Positions 21,014 through 31,595 of a stretch of DNA of 64,000 nt are shown here, one piece after another. Under the pieces are notes generated by a model. It was not told where the DNA came from and ran no database searches. It was given only the letters and a program-made list of their open reading frames with translations. The stretch is from Aquarana catesbeiana (lineage: Eukaryota; Chordata; Amphibia; Anura; Ranidae), in assembly GCF_042186555.1 (NCBI RefSeq), contig NC_133326.1, forward strand, positions 439,144,846 through 439,208,845. The letters are read 5' to 3'. Position 1 is the first letter of the stretch, and the number at the start of each line of letters is the position of its first letter. The position numbers and the translations under genes are program-made.

Positions 21014-22259
21014 CTTTTCTTATCGTACATCACAGGACACAGAGCCATAGTAGTTACTATGTGGGTTATAGGCCACCTTCAGGTGATGGACACTGGCACA
21101 CCCTAAGACAGGAAGTCCACTCCCTATTTAACCCCTTCCACTACTGTGAGTACCTCAGTTTTTTCGCCATTGTTTAAGTTGGTCACAAGTAAAGATGTGC
21201 TGTGCTGAGCTCCACTGGAGCAATCCTTGCTGGGGCTAGCTATGCAGCCGGATCCATTCAAAGTGTCTTTTAGGCTGAATTGAATGGTACCTGAGCATTG
21301 TGTTAGAAGAAACGAGGTTTTACCTGTAACACTTCTCTTTTTAGAGAGCTGGACCCCGGGATCCAGTACTTTGGTATTCTAGAGCCATAAAGTTTTACTC
21401 GCTGGGGGCTAATACAGGGCCAGGAGTGTGGGTTCCCCGAGGGTCCCCGGTTCCTGAAGGTTTAACGGAACCCGCCGTGAAGGGTGAAGATTGGGTCTGT
21501 TGGTTTTTACCACAGAAAACCCTGTGGCGGGAAAGGTAAGTGGAGTTTTTCTAAGAAATTTTTCTTATGAAATGTCTCCTTTTAAAAAGTAAAATGTTGT
21601 CATGCCTAAGTGTCACCACTGGGGGCTGTATGGAGCACGTACCTTCTCATGCTTTGCTCAGAGATCACACTGTGTCACAGAAGCAGCAGGGTTTTTTCCT
21701 CCAGCTAGCAGGCAGACCTCCGGTAAGTTCGGGGGGATTTTGCTTCACCAGACACCCCCCACCTGGGCTGAACTCTCCCCCTCTTCATGAGGCTGATCAG
21801 TGATGCCGGTTTCTTCTTTCACGGCCCCTAGCACGGCGGCGGCTTTCAGGTCTCTTCCTCGCCATCCCTCCCACACAAGCCGATCCCGGAGGATCAGATG
21901 CCCGCGCTCGCGTGGGAAAACTTTTTTTTTTGAAAGAAGGGGGGCGTGATGCAACGGAGGGGGCGGGGCTTAGTGTGGCATTGGCATCCTCCAACGCCGG
22001 CGCGGGAGTGTGTTGTAAAAACTCCATTTGTGCTGGTTGCAAGTTGTCGGAGTGACACGAGAGCTAAGAAGGGCATGAAAGGGGTTTGGTGAGACAGGCA
22101 TTTCCTATTTGATACATTTACTATTTGCATCAGGCTGCGCATTAATAGCAACGGGAGTGGCTGAATTATTGTTCAAGTAGTCGATGCGATTTCTTCTGAT
22201 AGTACCTCTGCTTTTGTGCATCGGGCTAAGGTCAGAAGGGGGGGTTGAAACACCCTCAA

Positions 22260-23370
22260 AAAAATGGTTAAAAGGATCTCCCTCAAGCTCTGGAAGCCCT
22301 ACTCCTCTCTACAATGGCATCCTCTGCTGAGAAGGGGTGGCTGGTCAGAGTGAGCATCGGGGCCATGAAATGTTTGTAGCTGTTTTCAACACTGCAGCCT
22401 GTTTGTTACTAAAAAGGTCTTTTTTTCCTCAGCCATGATAGGATTGAAAAAAAAAAAAGGTTAGAGGCTTAATCGCATCCCAGTGTGGGACAAAATGCAA
22501 CAGGTTCTCTTCCATTACCCAGGACCCTCAAACTGAGGAACTAGGGGCAGGAGAAGATGAATTCCCTCAGGGGACCATGGTGAGGCTAATGACTCCTCTT
22601 CTGAGGTGTCAAATACGGGTGGATCTGCTTTCACAATCTGTAAGATTGATGGTGCAATTTCTTGCTGAATGGTCCGCTGCACATTTTATGTAACCTTAAC
22701 TGAGTGTTTGGGTTTGCTAAAGCCTCCTCAAGCTGTGCATGCCTTTCCTGTCTATTCATTGCTGGAAAAGCTTTTTTGTATCTTGGTGGATCACCCAGAT
22801 AAGCATTTTTTTCAATCCTAAAAAGTTTTTTCACACTTTTATCTTATGGTGGGGAAAATTTGCTCAAAGTGGGGTATACCAGCAATTAACGCTGCTATAT
22901 AGCCTCTGGGAATAAGAGTTTGATTTGGAATTCCTATTATTAAAAAAAAATAAATAAAAACACTTTTTTTCTCTGGCAGATTGAGTGTCTCAGCCTGCAC
23001 TGATAGTAATTGGTTAATCGTCGAGAGACCAGTTTAAACAGGTGTTCAAGGTTATCCTGCTCAGCAGGTTCAGGATCTGGCAAGCTACTAGTAGCTTTAT
23101 GTTTGCAATAGTTGCTATGAAAGATTCTATCCTTCAGCCTTCGCTGAGCACCATGCAAGAAGCTCCTGGCTAGTCTTCCTTTTGCGGTAGCTATTTGGGG
23201 ATGATTTGGGTAATACATCCAAAGAAATTCTAGTGGAAAAAGTACCCCTTTGCCATTTAAAAAAAGGAGTAAATGTATTTTCATTATAAAAACTCCAGGC
23301 AGTCACAATGGCCTCCGCCATCAAGTTCAAAAGGTAATCCTCAGGGTCAACCCCAGGGACAAAAGAGGTC
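22260..23370 (+). pseudogene. DIRS copy B gag remnant
   Basis: Aligned by eye with the gag of copies C and D. Recognisable phrases include CTCCTCAAGCTGTGCATGCC, GTGGATCACCCAGATAAGC (for DHPDK) and GAGAGACCAGTTTAAACAGG. No frame is open for long. The minus-strand open frames over this interval are shadows. Confidence 0.65.
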
Positions 23371-23379
23371 TTGGGGGAG

Positions 23380-24400
23380 GAAACCTACAAAATACTGAAA
23401 CCTCCTTATGAGGAGGCGCCCATGCTTGCTCGAATAGGGGGAATTCTTCTGCAGTTCTCAAGGATCTGGCAGGAAGAGTGTCGAGACAGATGGGGGACTT
23501 CCTCAATAGCTCCAAGGTACAAACTGGAGTTCCGAGAGTTCCCGTCTCCTCGTTTTCTCAGATCAAAGGATCCAGAGAAAAAGAGGTCTTTCTCTCAAGC
23601 ATTGGACCATCTTTTGGCAAAAGATGATCATGGTGGTCCCCATGTAAGAGCAGAGGTTGGTGTTTGGTTTAAACCTTTTTTTCCAAAACCGAATGGACAT
23701 TCTGGATCTCAAAAATCTAAATTCAATTCCTGAATATAACCACTCTTTTTTCGCATGGAGCCAATCCAATCAGTTCTCTCCATCCTACAAGGAGGAGAGC
23801 TTCTGGCGTCAATCGACATCAAAGATGCTTACCTCCCATGTGCCTATTTCTTCACTCAAAAGTAATATATACTTTTCAAGGTGGAAAATCTTCATTTTCA
23901 GTGTGTAGCTCTGCTTTTCGGTCTAGCTACTGCACCTTGAGTGTTTACAAAGGTTCTGGCCCCTCTTCTAGCCAGATTAAGGGCCCAAGGTATAACGATT
24001 ATGATTTACCTAGACGATCTGTTCTTGATAGACCAGTCGGTAGCCCGCTTAGACCAAAGTATGGTCACCACATTTAACTACCTAGAATATCTAGGTCGGA
24101 TTCTCAACCTAGAAGAAATCTTCTTTAAAACCATGAAGTAGGCTAAAATACTTGGGTTTGATCATGGATACACCCAGAGAAGGGTATTCTTGCCCCAGGC
24201 AAAGATCAGCGCCAAAAAAGGAACTGATTCAGGTGGTCGAAGCAAGATGAATTCTTCTATTCAGCTTTGCATGAGGTTGTTGGGAAAGACGGTGGCTTCA
24301 TTCAAGACTGTTTCCTTATGCTCAGTTTCAGTCAAGACTGCTGCAAAACGGTATCCTATCGGCTTGGAACAAAGGGTTCAAGCTCTAGATTCCCAATGTG
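23380..24400 (+). pseudogene. DIRS copy B reverse transcriptase remnant
   Basis: Fragments in shifting frames match copy C: DRWGTSSIAPRYKLEFREF, a piece with SIDIKDAYL encoded near 23810, and ITIMIYLDDLFLIDQSVARL near 23995-24055, which keeps the YLDD active-site box. Frameshifts around 23700, 23880 and 24140 make it non-functional. Confidence 0.8.
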
Positions 24401-24412
24401 TCTGACTCCAAA

Positions 24413-24531
24413 GCCTATGGCCACATCACCCTGAAAGCGCCTGATCTCGTCAGATCTTGGAGGCTAAGCAGGGTCAGGCCTGGTTAGTGCCTGGATGGGA
24501 GACCACCTGGAAATACCAGGTGCTGTAGGCT
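24413..24531 (+). rRNA. 5S rRNA-derived sequence embedded in DIRS copy B (pseudogene or retrocopy)
   Basis: A full-length 119-nt match to vertebrate 5S rRNA runs from GCCTATGGCCACATCACCCT to GTGCTGTAGGCT. The acceptor-like terminal stem is preserved (GCCTATGGC with GCTGTAGGC). The internal Pol III promoter segments GGCTAAGCAGGGTC and GGATGGGAGACC are intact. About a dozen differences from the somatic-type consensus are apparent from memory. There is no T-run terminator at the 3' end; the DIRS sequence GGGTGCGCCAGAGCC follows at once. The first T6 downstream is at 24633-24638. Confidence 0.9.
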
Positions 24532-24539
24532 GGGTGCGC

Positions 24540-25360
24540 CAGAGCCTCAGTTTATGGTTAATAACCAAAAACTTGCAAAGGGGAAAATCCTTCCTTCAGT
24601 TACCTGGGAAGTGGTAACAACATATGCCAACCTTTTTTGGGTTGGGGAGCAGTCCTGGAAGATGCAACTGTCCAAGAGAAGTGGCCCAGATCTGAAATGG
24701 CCTTGCCCATTAACATTCTAGAATTTCAGGCAGAGCGCTTGGTCCTGAGGGCCTGAATGTTCAGTTTATGGAATTGTCCTGCCAGAATTCAATCTGACAA
24801 TGCCACAGTAATGGCCTATATTAATCACCAAGGGGGCACAAGAAGTTGTGCTGCCCAGAGAGAGGTGAATCCTATCCTATCTTGGGCAGAAAACAATGTA
24901 CTTTGCCTATCGGCAGTCTTCATTCCAGGAATAGAAAATTGGCAGGTGGACTACTTGAGTCGCCAGCAGTTGTACCCGGGAGAATGGTTCCTTCACCCTG
25001 ATATCTTCATGTCAATATGTCAAAGATGGGGAATCCCAGACGTAGATCTGTTTGTGTCCAGGTTTAACAAAGAAAACGACAACTTTGTGTCAAGAACAAA
25101 GGATCCGCTAGCATGCAGAACAGATGCCTTGCTATTCCCGTGGAATCGGTTCTCACTGATTTATGCATTCCCTCCTATTCTGCCTGCGTCCACGACTTCT
25201 TCGCAGGATCAAGAAGGAAGGGAAGTCGGCGATTCTTGTGGCCCAGGAAATCTTGGTATGCAATGATCGTAAAGATGGCGGTAGGGGATCCATGGACCCT
25301 ACCGCCACGGCCAGACCTTCTCTCGCAAGGTCCGGTATTCCATCCTACTTTGCCAACGCT
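24540..25360 (+). pseudogene. DIRS copy B RNase H and downstream region
   Basis: The longest open part (24757-25266) includes ARIQSDNATVMAYINHQGG, FIPGIENWQVDYLSRQQ (the catalytic-type Asp is retained in the VDYLSR box), DLFVSRFN and SLIYAFPPIL. The upstream TDASLSGWG box is corrupted (AACATATGCC at 24618). A frameshift near 25190 ends the frame. Confidence 0.8.
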
Positions 25361-26247
25361 AAATTTAATGGTTTGGCTATTGAGACCCACATTCTGGAGA
25401 AGCATGGGCTGTCAGGTTCAGTGGAGTCTACCCTGGTTAATGCAAGAAATACGGCCTGCAGAGTCATTTATTATAGAGTCTGGAAGGCATATGTCTCCTG
25501 GTGTGAATCCAGGGGTTGGCACCCCAGGAAATATATCATAGGTAGAATCCTTGACTTTCTACTGATGGGATTAGAAATAAAGCCAGTCTTGAGTACCATC
25601 AAGGACCAGGTTTCGGCCTTATCGGTATTTTTTCAGCGACCACTTGCTTCACACTCTTTCGTTCGTAGCTTTATTCAGTGGGTAACGTGGCTTAAAACCT
25701 CCGGTTAAGTCACCCCTGAACCCTTGGGACTTGAATTTAGTCCTGTAGGCATTACAGAAACAGCCTTTTGAGCCGATACGACATATTCCCTTGATCCTTT
25801 TTGACAAGGAAACTAGTTTTGCTGGTAGCCATATATACTGCAAGAACGGTATCAGATTTGGCTGCTCTTTCTTATAAAGAGCCATATTTAATCATTCACA
25901 AGGATAAGGTTGTATTGTGTCCTGATCCTAATTTTCTACCTAGGGTAGTCTCAGGTTTTCATTTAGGAGAAGAACAACAATGGCGCCACTCTAAGTGCAG
26001 TATTTAAAAGCAAATTTAATACATCTTTAAAATCAAGTACTCACAAGGGTGCATGTAAACAGGCGTGTAGAAAATAAGTTGATAGTGCCAGGTGTCCCAG
26101 GTAAGGTGTCCAGTCACATCGTGTGATGGCGTTCTGCTTCATATGACAGGCTGCGCTGCTGTATGCTTGCTGTATCCTGCCGCTGGAACGCACTGTTTTC
26201 GATCCGGGGAACAGGGTCACTTCCGGGTCCGTACGGGGATAAACAGA

Positions 26248-26289
26248 TAGGCGACGCGTTTGCGGAGCTACGCTCCTTCCTCAGGCCTA
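26248..26289 (-). ncRNA. Minimal hammerhead ribozyme, Penelope-associated
   Basis: Minus strand order: TAGGC (stem I), CTGAGGA (fits the core CUGANGA), AGGAGCGTAGCTCC (stem II: GGAGC/GCTCC around GTA), GCAAACGCGTC (core GAAAC with one extra C, two-pair stem III, GUC cleavage site), then GCCTA closing stem I. Stem I has five pairs. Hammerheads of this minimal form are known in Penelope-like elements. The extra C in the GAAA box may reduce cleavage. Confidence 0.75.
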
Positions 26290-26883
26290 ACGTGACCTGT
26301 GATTGGTCACAAGCTAATGTAGTCTATGATGGGCCTTGATTGGAGGGGAAAAACATCCATCAAACTCAGGCATAGAGCTGTGTGCTGCAGCTACGTGCTG
26401 ACGTGTCAAATAAGGAGGTGGATGTAATAATGTTTGTGTCTCTGCTCTTTGACAAATCTTAATAAACCAGCGCTATATGTATATATGAGAAAAAACGGGG
26501 GGGTTTTTTTATTTGTATATTATTTTCTGTTGATGTGGTACTGGAGATGGGTATATGAAATTATACGTGACTGATGCATAATTTCCAGATCATATTTGTA
26601 AAATATGAGTTGCAGTGGGGGAAATATAAGCATAATATATATGCCCGCTTTGATGTATGGACACACTTGTGTATTTTCTAATAAGAAATAATAGTAAAGG
26701 AAAGAGTGTACTAACTGGCTTGGAAGTGGTGCTCGAGTAAAACATAATAACAGCCAATATAGCATCACACCAGGAAAGAACTTACATTGTGGTAATTCAA
26801 GGATGCCCAACACAAACCTAAAGGTTGGAAAGACGGGTATGTTGGAGGTGTCCAACAGCCAACGAGAGGGACTAGGAGAAAGG

Positions 26884-28814
26884 TCAGATGAGGCTGCTCG
26901 TCTCTATCTCCTCGTTGAGCCCTCCAGGGGCCAGAGAGTCAAGGATATATATCCAGTACGTTTCCCTCTGGCAGAGACGTTTGAAACGCTCCGCCAGTGG
27001 GAACGTACCGGGGATGGACTCAATAATCCAGACTTTAAGGCCTGATGAAGAATGATCATGTTTTTTAAGGAAATGGAGGGGAACACTATGATGGTCATCT
27101 CCTGCCTCAACGAGGCGGCGGTGCTCACCAAACCTCTTTCTCAAAGTGCGTATGGTGCGGCCTACATAATATAACCCACATGGACAAGTCAGGCAATAAA
27201 TAACAAACTCTGTAGAACAGTTGTAAAAGTTGCTGATCTGGTATGTCTGACCTTTGTTGGTGAATTCCTTTTGACCATGGTGAACATGACTGCATGTGAG
27301 GCACAATTTTTTGCGACACTGATACATTCCAATTAGGGGAATAAGACAGGGTAATGTTGTTTTGGAACTTTGTTGCCCTTTGTATTTACTGGGTGCTACC
27401 AGATTTTTAATGTTCCTGGTCTTACGATACGTAAACTTTGGTTTGGAAGTGATTGTGGATTTTAAATGTGGATCCTGACGAAGAATCGACCAGTGTTTGG
27501 CGAAGATGCGTTCCATAGCTTTATATCTAGAATGGAACTGAGTCACAAAACGGACAGGCTGTGCTTCAGGTTGAATGGTATCACTGGCAGATGTGGAAGG
27601 TTCTGACAGATAGAAATCAAATGCTTCGTTTATGAGTTTAGGTGGAAAAGCTTTGTCCATAAACTTTTGTTTTAAAAGGGACCCTTCCGTGATGTAGTCC
27701 GATTGTCTAGTGCAATTTCTACGTAGGTGACAAAACTGGCTCTTAGGGATGTTTGCAATCCATCTGGGATGATGGCAGCTCTGGTGGTGCAAAAAAGAAT
27801 TGCCAGCTGTCGGCTTAGTGTAGTTTTTGGCCAGTATTTTGCCGTCTTGGTGGAAAAGTAAAAGATCAAGAAATGCAAGTTGGGACCGATCATGTTCTGA
27901 AGTGAAAGTGAGGCCATACTCATTGTTGTTACAATGTGTGATGAAGTCTGTAAAAAGGGGCTCTGGGCCATCCCAAATGACGATGTCGTCGATGTACCTC
28001 CCATAAAAAACTATATGGGAGGTAAAGGGATTATTGAGCCAGATGTAATTGGCCTCCCAGTACCCCATGGTTAGATTAGCATAGCTGGGTGCGAAGTTGG
28101 CACCCATAGCTGTGCCCTTTGTTTGGAGGTAGAAATCGCCATCGAATTCAAAATAGTTATGGGTCAGGCAGAATTCTGTAGCCTCTAGAATGAACTCTGC
28201 CTGACCTGGATTGAGCATGGGATCAGAGGAAAGGAAGCTGGCAATAGCTCTCAGTCCTATATGGTGTGGAATTGAGGTATACAACGAACTTACATCCAAG
28301 GAGGCCCAGGAGTAAGTGGGCTCCCATGTGTAGTGTTCCAACTGTTGCATAAGATGGAATCCATCACGAATGTAAGAGGGGAGACTGGTTGCGAGTGGCT
28401 GTAGAAACTGATCTATATATTGAGAAAAGGAACTGGTGATGCTATCCATAGCCGCAACTATGGGTCGGCCTGGTGGATTCTGGATACTCTTATGTATTTT
28501 AGGGATATGATAAAAATATGGGGTGGAGAAATATGGCCGATTAAAAAAAGCATACTCATGTTTTGAGATGATGTCATTGCTTTTAGCTCTGTCTGTAAGT
28601 ATTTTGACTTCTGTGGTGAAGCTTGACAAAGGATCACAGCGCAGTTTACGGTATGTGCTGTCGTCTGACAGGAGACGGCGGGCTTCAGCCAGATATTCAC
28701 TGCGATCTTGGACCACAATGCCTCCGCCTTTGTCCGCCGTCTTGATGACTATATTATGATTGTCAGTAAGATTTTTTAGGGATGATTTTTCTAGAGGAGT
28801 GAGATTAGAATGAT
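26884..28814 (-). CDS. Penelope-like reverse transcriptase with GIY-YIG endonuclease, partial at 5' end
   Basis: The frame is open from the truncation at 28814 (LTPLEKSSLKNLTDNHNIVI, then KTADKGGGIVVQD) to a stop at 26884, roughly 640 codons without a break. RT landmarks are the ADKGG box, FYHIPKIHK, RPIVAAMDS, a palm segment with SLDVSSLYTSIPH, GTAMGANFAPSYANL, and YGRYIDDIVIWDG (catalytic YIDD). The C-terminal third has a CCHH-like region (CRKKLCLTCSHVHHG) and a GIY-YIG nuclease with GLYYVGRTIRTLRKRFGEHR. The element encodes target-primed reverse transcription. The open frame amid decayed DIRS sequence implies a recent insertion. The true N-terminus is missing. Confidence 0.93.
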
Positions 28815-29030
28815 CAGGTTTTCATTTAAACCAGGATATTGTTCTACCTTCCTTTTTTTTCCCAGAACCCGGTTCTGCGGAAGAGAAGTCACTACATTTT
28901 CTTGATGTGGTGAGAGCAGTCAAAATCTATTTAAGAATCTGTTCAGATTCGAAAAACAGATGTTTTTTGTTTGTGTTGCCTTAAGGTCCGAAAAGAGGAC
29001 AGGCAGCATCAAAATCTACTATTTCTAAAT

Positions 29031-30857
29031 ACACATAGCGGAGGAGAGCAAAAAAAATCCCAAGAAATTCTTTAAGTATGTAAACAGTAAAAAAGGGAGG
29101 ACAGACCATATTGGCCCCATAAAGAATGAGGAAGGACATCTGGTTACAAAGGATGGGGAGATGGCAAAGGTATTGAATTTATTCTTCTCCTCAGTCTTCA
29201 CGAGTGAATCGGGGGGCTTCAGTAACCAAAACTGCAGTGTTTATCCTCATGACACAACACAGGAAGCACCTACATGGTTAACAGAGGACGGAATTAAAAT
29301 TAGACTTGAGAAACTTAACATTAATAAATCACCGGGACCAGATGGCTTGCATCCGAGGGTACTTAGGGAACTCAGTCAGGTGATTGCCAGACCGTTGTTC
29401 CTAATTTTTACAGACAGTCTATTGACTGGAATGGTACCAGCTGATTGGAGAAAAGCCAATGTAAAAAGGGCCCAAAAAACATCCCTGGGAATTACAGACC
29501 AGTTAGCCTAACATCAATAGTATGTAAACTCTTGGAGGGGATGATAAGGGACTATATACAAGATTTTAGTAATAAGAATGATATCATTAGCAGTAATCAG
29601 CATGGATTCATGAAGAATCGTTCTTGCCAAACCAATCTATTAACCTTCTATGAGGAGGTGAGTTGCCATCTAGATAAAGGAAGGCCCGTAGACGTGGTGT
29701 ATCTGGATTTTGCGAAAGCATTTGACACAGTTCCCCATAAACGTTTACTGTACAAAATAAGGTGCGTTGGCATGGACCATAGGGTGAGTACATGGATTGA
29801 AAACTGGCTACAAGGGCGTGTTCAGAGGGTGGTGATAAATGGGGAGTACTCAGAATGGTCAGGGGTGGGTAGTGGGGTTCCCCAGGGTTCTGTGCTGGGA
29901 CCAATCCTATTTAATTTGTTCATAAACGACCTGGAGGATGGGATAAACAGTTCAATCTCTGTATTTGCAGACGATACTAAGCTAAGCAGGGCAATAACTT
30001 CTCCGCAGGATGTGGAAATCTTGCAAAAAGACCTGAACAAATTAATGGGGTGGGCGACTACATGGCAAATGAGGTTCAATGTAGAAAAATGTAAAATAAT
30101 GCATTTAGGTGGCAAAAATATGAATGCAATCTATACACTGGGGGGAGAACCTCTGGGGGAATCTAGGATGGAAAAGGACCTGGGGGTCCTAGTGGATGAT
30201 AGGCTCAGCAATGGCATGCAATGCCAAGCTGCTGCTAATAAAGCAAACAGAATATTGGCATACATTAAAAGGGGGATCAACTGCAGAGATAAAACGATAA
30301 TTTTCCCGCTCTACAAGACTCTGGTCCGGCCGCACCTGGAGTATGCTGTCCAGTTCTGGGCACCAGTCCTCAGGAGGGACGTACTGGAAATGGAGCGAGT
30401 ACAAAGAAGGGCAACAAAGCTAATAAAGGGTCTGGAGGATCTTAGTTATGAGGAAAGGTTGCGAGCACTGAACTTATTCTCTCTGGAGAAGAGACGCTTG
30501 AGAGGGGATATGATTTCAATTTACAAATACTGTACTGGTGACCCCACAATAGGGATAAAACTTTTTCGCAGAAGAGAGTTTAATAAGACTCGTGGTCACT
30601 CATTACAATTAGAAGAAAAGAGGTTTAACCTTAAACTACGTAGAGGGTTCTTTACTGTAAGAGCGGCAAGGATGTGGAATTCCCTTCCACAGGCGGTGGT
30701 CTCAGCGGGGAGCATTGATCGCTTCAAGAAACTATTAGATAATCACCTGAATGACCGCAATATACAGGGATATGTAATGTAATACTGACACATAATCACA
30801 CACATAGGTTGGACTTGATGGACTTGTGTCTTTTTTCAACCTCACCTACTATGTAAT
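29031..30857 (+). mobile_element. CR1-like non-LTR retrotransposon, 5'-truncated, nested in DIRS B
   Basis: It is flanked by a short duplication, TAAAT at 29026-29030 and 30858-30862. Excision restores the DIRS sequence ATTTCTAAATGGATTCGA. The 3' end has GGTTGGACTTGATGGAC and CTACTATGTAAT, which is typical of CR1-family tails. The endonuclease and 5' half are absent. Confidence 0.9.
29034..30782 (+). pseudogene. CR1-like ORF2 fragment: reverse transcriptase and C-terminal region
   Basis: Two frames join at a small deletion near 29460. The first part holds NKSPGPDGLHPRVLRELS. The second holds NYRPVSLTSIVCKLLEG, QHGFMKNRSCQTNL, VYLDFAKAFDTVPHKRLL, GVPQGSVLGPILFNLFINDL and the catalytic FADDTKLSRA, then LGVLVDDRLS and VRPHLEYAVQFWAP. 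The C-terminal SLEKRRLRGDMISIYKY and ARMWNSLPQAVV match the CR1/L2-type tail. Only one frame break in about 580 codons indicates a fairly young copy. Confidence 0.9.
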
Positions 30858-31179
30858 TAAATGGATTCGACAAGTGATTGTTCAAGCTTAAGGTTTAAGG
30901 AGGAAAGTTCCACCTTTTCATATTAAAGCACACCCCACTAGGGCTGTTAGTGCTTCGTGGGTGTGCATAACCAAGCTTCCATGGTTCAAATCTACAAGGC
31001 CTCAACTTGGTCTTCAGTCCATACATTTACCCAAATTTATCAGGTGAATGTGTAAAGGCATGAGAATATCTCCTTTGGGCGTAGTGTGCTGCAGGCAGCA
31101 GTATAACTACTCTAGTCTCATGTTGCCCTAATTCTGTTGTGTCTCCCTCCCCTCAGTTGGCATTGCTATGGGACATCCC

Positions 31180-31340
31180 ACCTAGTAACTACTATGGCTC
31201 TGTGTACCATGATGCACGATAAGAAAATAGGATTTTTATAACAGCTTACCTGTAAAAGCCTTTTCTTTGAAGTACTTCACGGGACACAGAGGTCCCGCCC
31301 CTCTTTTTAGTATACACGTGTATTGCTTTGCTACAAAAAC
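31180..31340 (+). repeat. DIRS copy B internal complementary region and truncated right repeat
   Basis: CATGATGCACGATAAGAAAA complements the copy B left end. ACAGCTTACCTGTAAAAGCC and GAAGTACTTCACGGGACAC complement a right end that is not present here. The repeat breaks off at GCTACAAAAAC before the expected TGAGGTATCCCTGC. Confidence 0.75.
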
Positions 31341-31595
31341 ATCAGCACGTCCAGCGTGCTCAGACGCTCACATTGCTGGCTGCATGGCTTAAGAGGCACA
31401 CTTTACAGGTGCACACAGCCTTTGGAGGGACACAGAGCTGACGGTCGCACGTAAGGTGGGACACAGGCATTCTCCTAGGCAGCATTTACTAAGGAAACAT
31501 CAGACTGGGCATTTGGTAGCAGGGCTTTTTGCTGGACTACATCGCTCAGCAGTCAGTGTTCATTTTGTGATACCTCCACCTTGTTTCTTTGCACT

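Larger units (their letters stand above)
25965..28814 (-). mobile_element. Penelope-like retroelement (GIY-YIG type), 5'-truncated, nested in DIRS B
   Basis: It is flanked by a 13-bp target duplication, CAGGTTTTCATTT at 25952-25964 and 28815-28827. Removing it restores the copy B recombinase sequence, as judged against copy D at 61830-61860. On the minus strand it has a long ORF followed by about 0.9 kb of 3' sequence containing a hammerhead motif. The 5' end is truncated within the coding region. Confidence 0.93.
25330..31110 (+). pseudogene. DIRS copy B tyrosine recombinase, split in three by insertions
   Basis: Piece 1 (about 25330-25951) encodes RVWKAYVSWCESRGWHPRKY, the core SALSVFFQRPLASHS and, after a frameshift, an arginine box (ARTVSDLAALSYKEP). 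Piece 2 (28828-29030) follows the Penelope element and carries EEKSLHFLDVVRAVK. Piece 3 (30858-31110) follows CR1 and carries the HxxR region (HPTRAVSAS) and the final FTQIYQVNV-like segment. Stops and frameshifts accumulate throughout. Confidence 0.75.
21014..31340 (+). mobile_element. DIRS retrotransposon copy B, decayed and repeatedly invaded
   Basis: The left end TTTTCTTATCGTACATCACA is matched by its complement in the internal region at 31195-31225 (CATGATGCACGATAAGAAAA). Between them are a leader (to about 22240), gag (22260-23370), reverse transcriptase (23380-24400), RNase H (24540-25360) and tyrosine recombinase, all with many stops and frameshifts. Insertions are a 5S rRNA sequence (24413-24531), a Penelope element (25965-28814) and CR1 (29031-30857). 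The right end stops inside the terminal repeat near GCTACAAAAAC, where the leader of copy C begins. Confidence 0.85.

Noticed and set aside
22631..23515. Minus-strand frames in DIRS B
   Set aside because: They lie antisense to a recognisable plus-strand gag remnant and have no independent motifs.
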